This document shows, piece after piece, positions 7,224-7,473 of a stretch of DNA of 7,473 bases. Positions within the stretch are counted from its first letter, which is position 1. Each line of letters begins with the position of its first letter. The position numbers and the translations under genes were made by a program. Source of the stretch: Eudoraea sp. (GTDB lineage Bacteria; Bacteroidota; Bacteroidia; Flavobacteriales; Flavobacteriaceae). The DNA is taken from contig JAHEBI010000109.1 of assembly GCA_024642325.1 (NCBI GenBank), positions 1 to 7,473 on the forward strand. The letters run 5' to 3'. The notes beneath the pieces were generated by a model. It searched no databases. It was not told the DNA's origin and saw only the letters and a list, made by a program, of their open reading frames with translations.

Positions 7224-7473
7224 TCAATTCCAATTTTCATCAAAATCCATATCGTCATAGTTTTCAAGAGGTTCATCAAAATCAAATGAGGGCTCTGATT
7301 CAAATTTCTTTTCCGGAGGAGAGTCTGGCAATTCACCGAAACTAAACAGAATATTAGGATAGGGCCTGCCATCTTCTTTTTCTACAACGTCGGCTAATTC
7401 AACAAAAAATGTCCACATATTTAAAAAATCATATACATAAATTAGCCGGGGAGTTTTTTCAGTTAGTATGTCT
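7224..7473 (-). CDS. pRiA4b ORF-3-like (IS1096 passenger 'TnpR'-type) protein, C-terminal part
   Basis: The gene enters from the right edge, and 82 residues plus the stop are visible. The frame stays open upstream of the internal ATG at 7418 to the last base, and the extra residues (DILTEKTPRLIYVYDFLN) read as real protein, so the 64-residue version starting at 7418 is an artefact of truncation. 'RLIYVYDFLNMWTFFVELADV' matches the hallmark strand pair of the pRiA4b ORF-3 family ('YVYDFGDxWxHxVxLE'). The remaining 'GRPYPNILFSFGELPDSPPEK' and the acidic tail ending 'DDMDFDENWN' fit the Flavobacteriaceae form, in which whole proteins are about 170 residues. The family is often labelled 'IS1096 element passenger TnpR', but nothing here suggests a recombinase or a transposon. 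Its function is unknown. It is co-oriented with the NdpA-family gene downstream. The two acidic residues of the family's 'GDxW' turn are replaced by 'LNMW'. Confidence 0.75.
   Translation of the reverse strand, partial: DILTEKTPRLIYVYDFLNMWTFFVELADVVEKEDGRPYPNILFSFGELPDSPPEKKFESEPSFDFDEPLENYDDMDFDENWN

Overview
The window is AT-rich chromosomal DNA from a member of the Bacteroidota, most likely a marine-type Flavobacteriaceae. The clearest sign is a long secreted protein ending in the type B sorting domain of the type IX secretion system (T9SS; also called the gliding-motility-associated C-terminal domain), which is confined to this phylum. The flavobacterial style of the other genes agrees. 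No rRNA, tRNA, CRISPR array, transposase or insertion sequence was seen.

Layout. On the minus strand, reading from about 4.87 kb down to 1, lie an ABC-2 type ATPase (TTG start), its six-helix permease, a 899-residue T9SS type B surface protein, and the first 114 residues of a second secreted protein with a signal peptide and an Ig/fibronectin-like fold. The gaps are 19, 26 and 49 bp, so these four genes may form one transcription unit. A 106-bp divergent intergenic region separates them from a plus-strand gene at 4980-6047. That gene meets a minus-strand nucleoid-associated protein gene (NdpA/YejK family, 6051-7109) tail to tail, with only 3 bp between the stop codons. The right edge (7224-7473) holds the C-terminal 82 residues of a pRiA4b ORF-3-like (IS1096 passenger 'TnpR'-type) protein, whose frame stays open to the window end.

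How the genes may work together. The ATPase and permease should form one membrane complex of the BcrA/LanF class. The two T9SS-type proteins would cross the inner membrane by Sec and the outer membrane by T9SS. Whether the ABC pair and the surface proteins share a function is only suggested by spacing and orientation.

Most interesting point. The plus-strand 'hypothetical' protein (355 aa) shows, in the right order and spacing, the marks of an aminoglycoside-phosphotransferase-like kinase fold: a glycine turn, a beta-3 lysine, an alpha-C glutamate, an EEHIAGIPGD hinge-like segment, a GDxxxxN catalytic loop and a DFD metal-binding motif. It may be an uncharacterised flavobacterial kinase. This is inference from motifs, not from a search.
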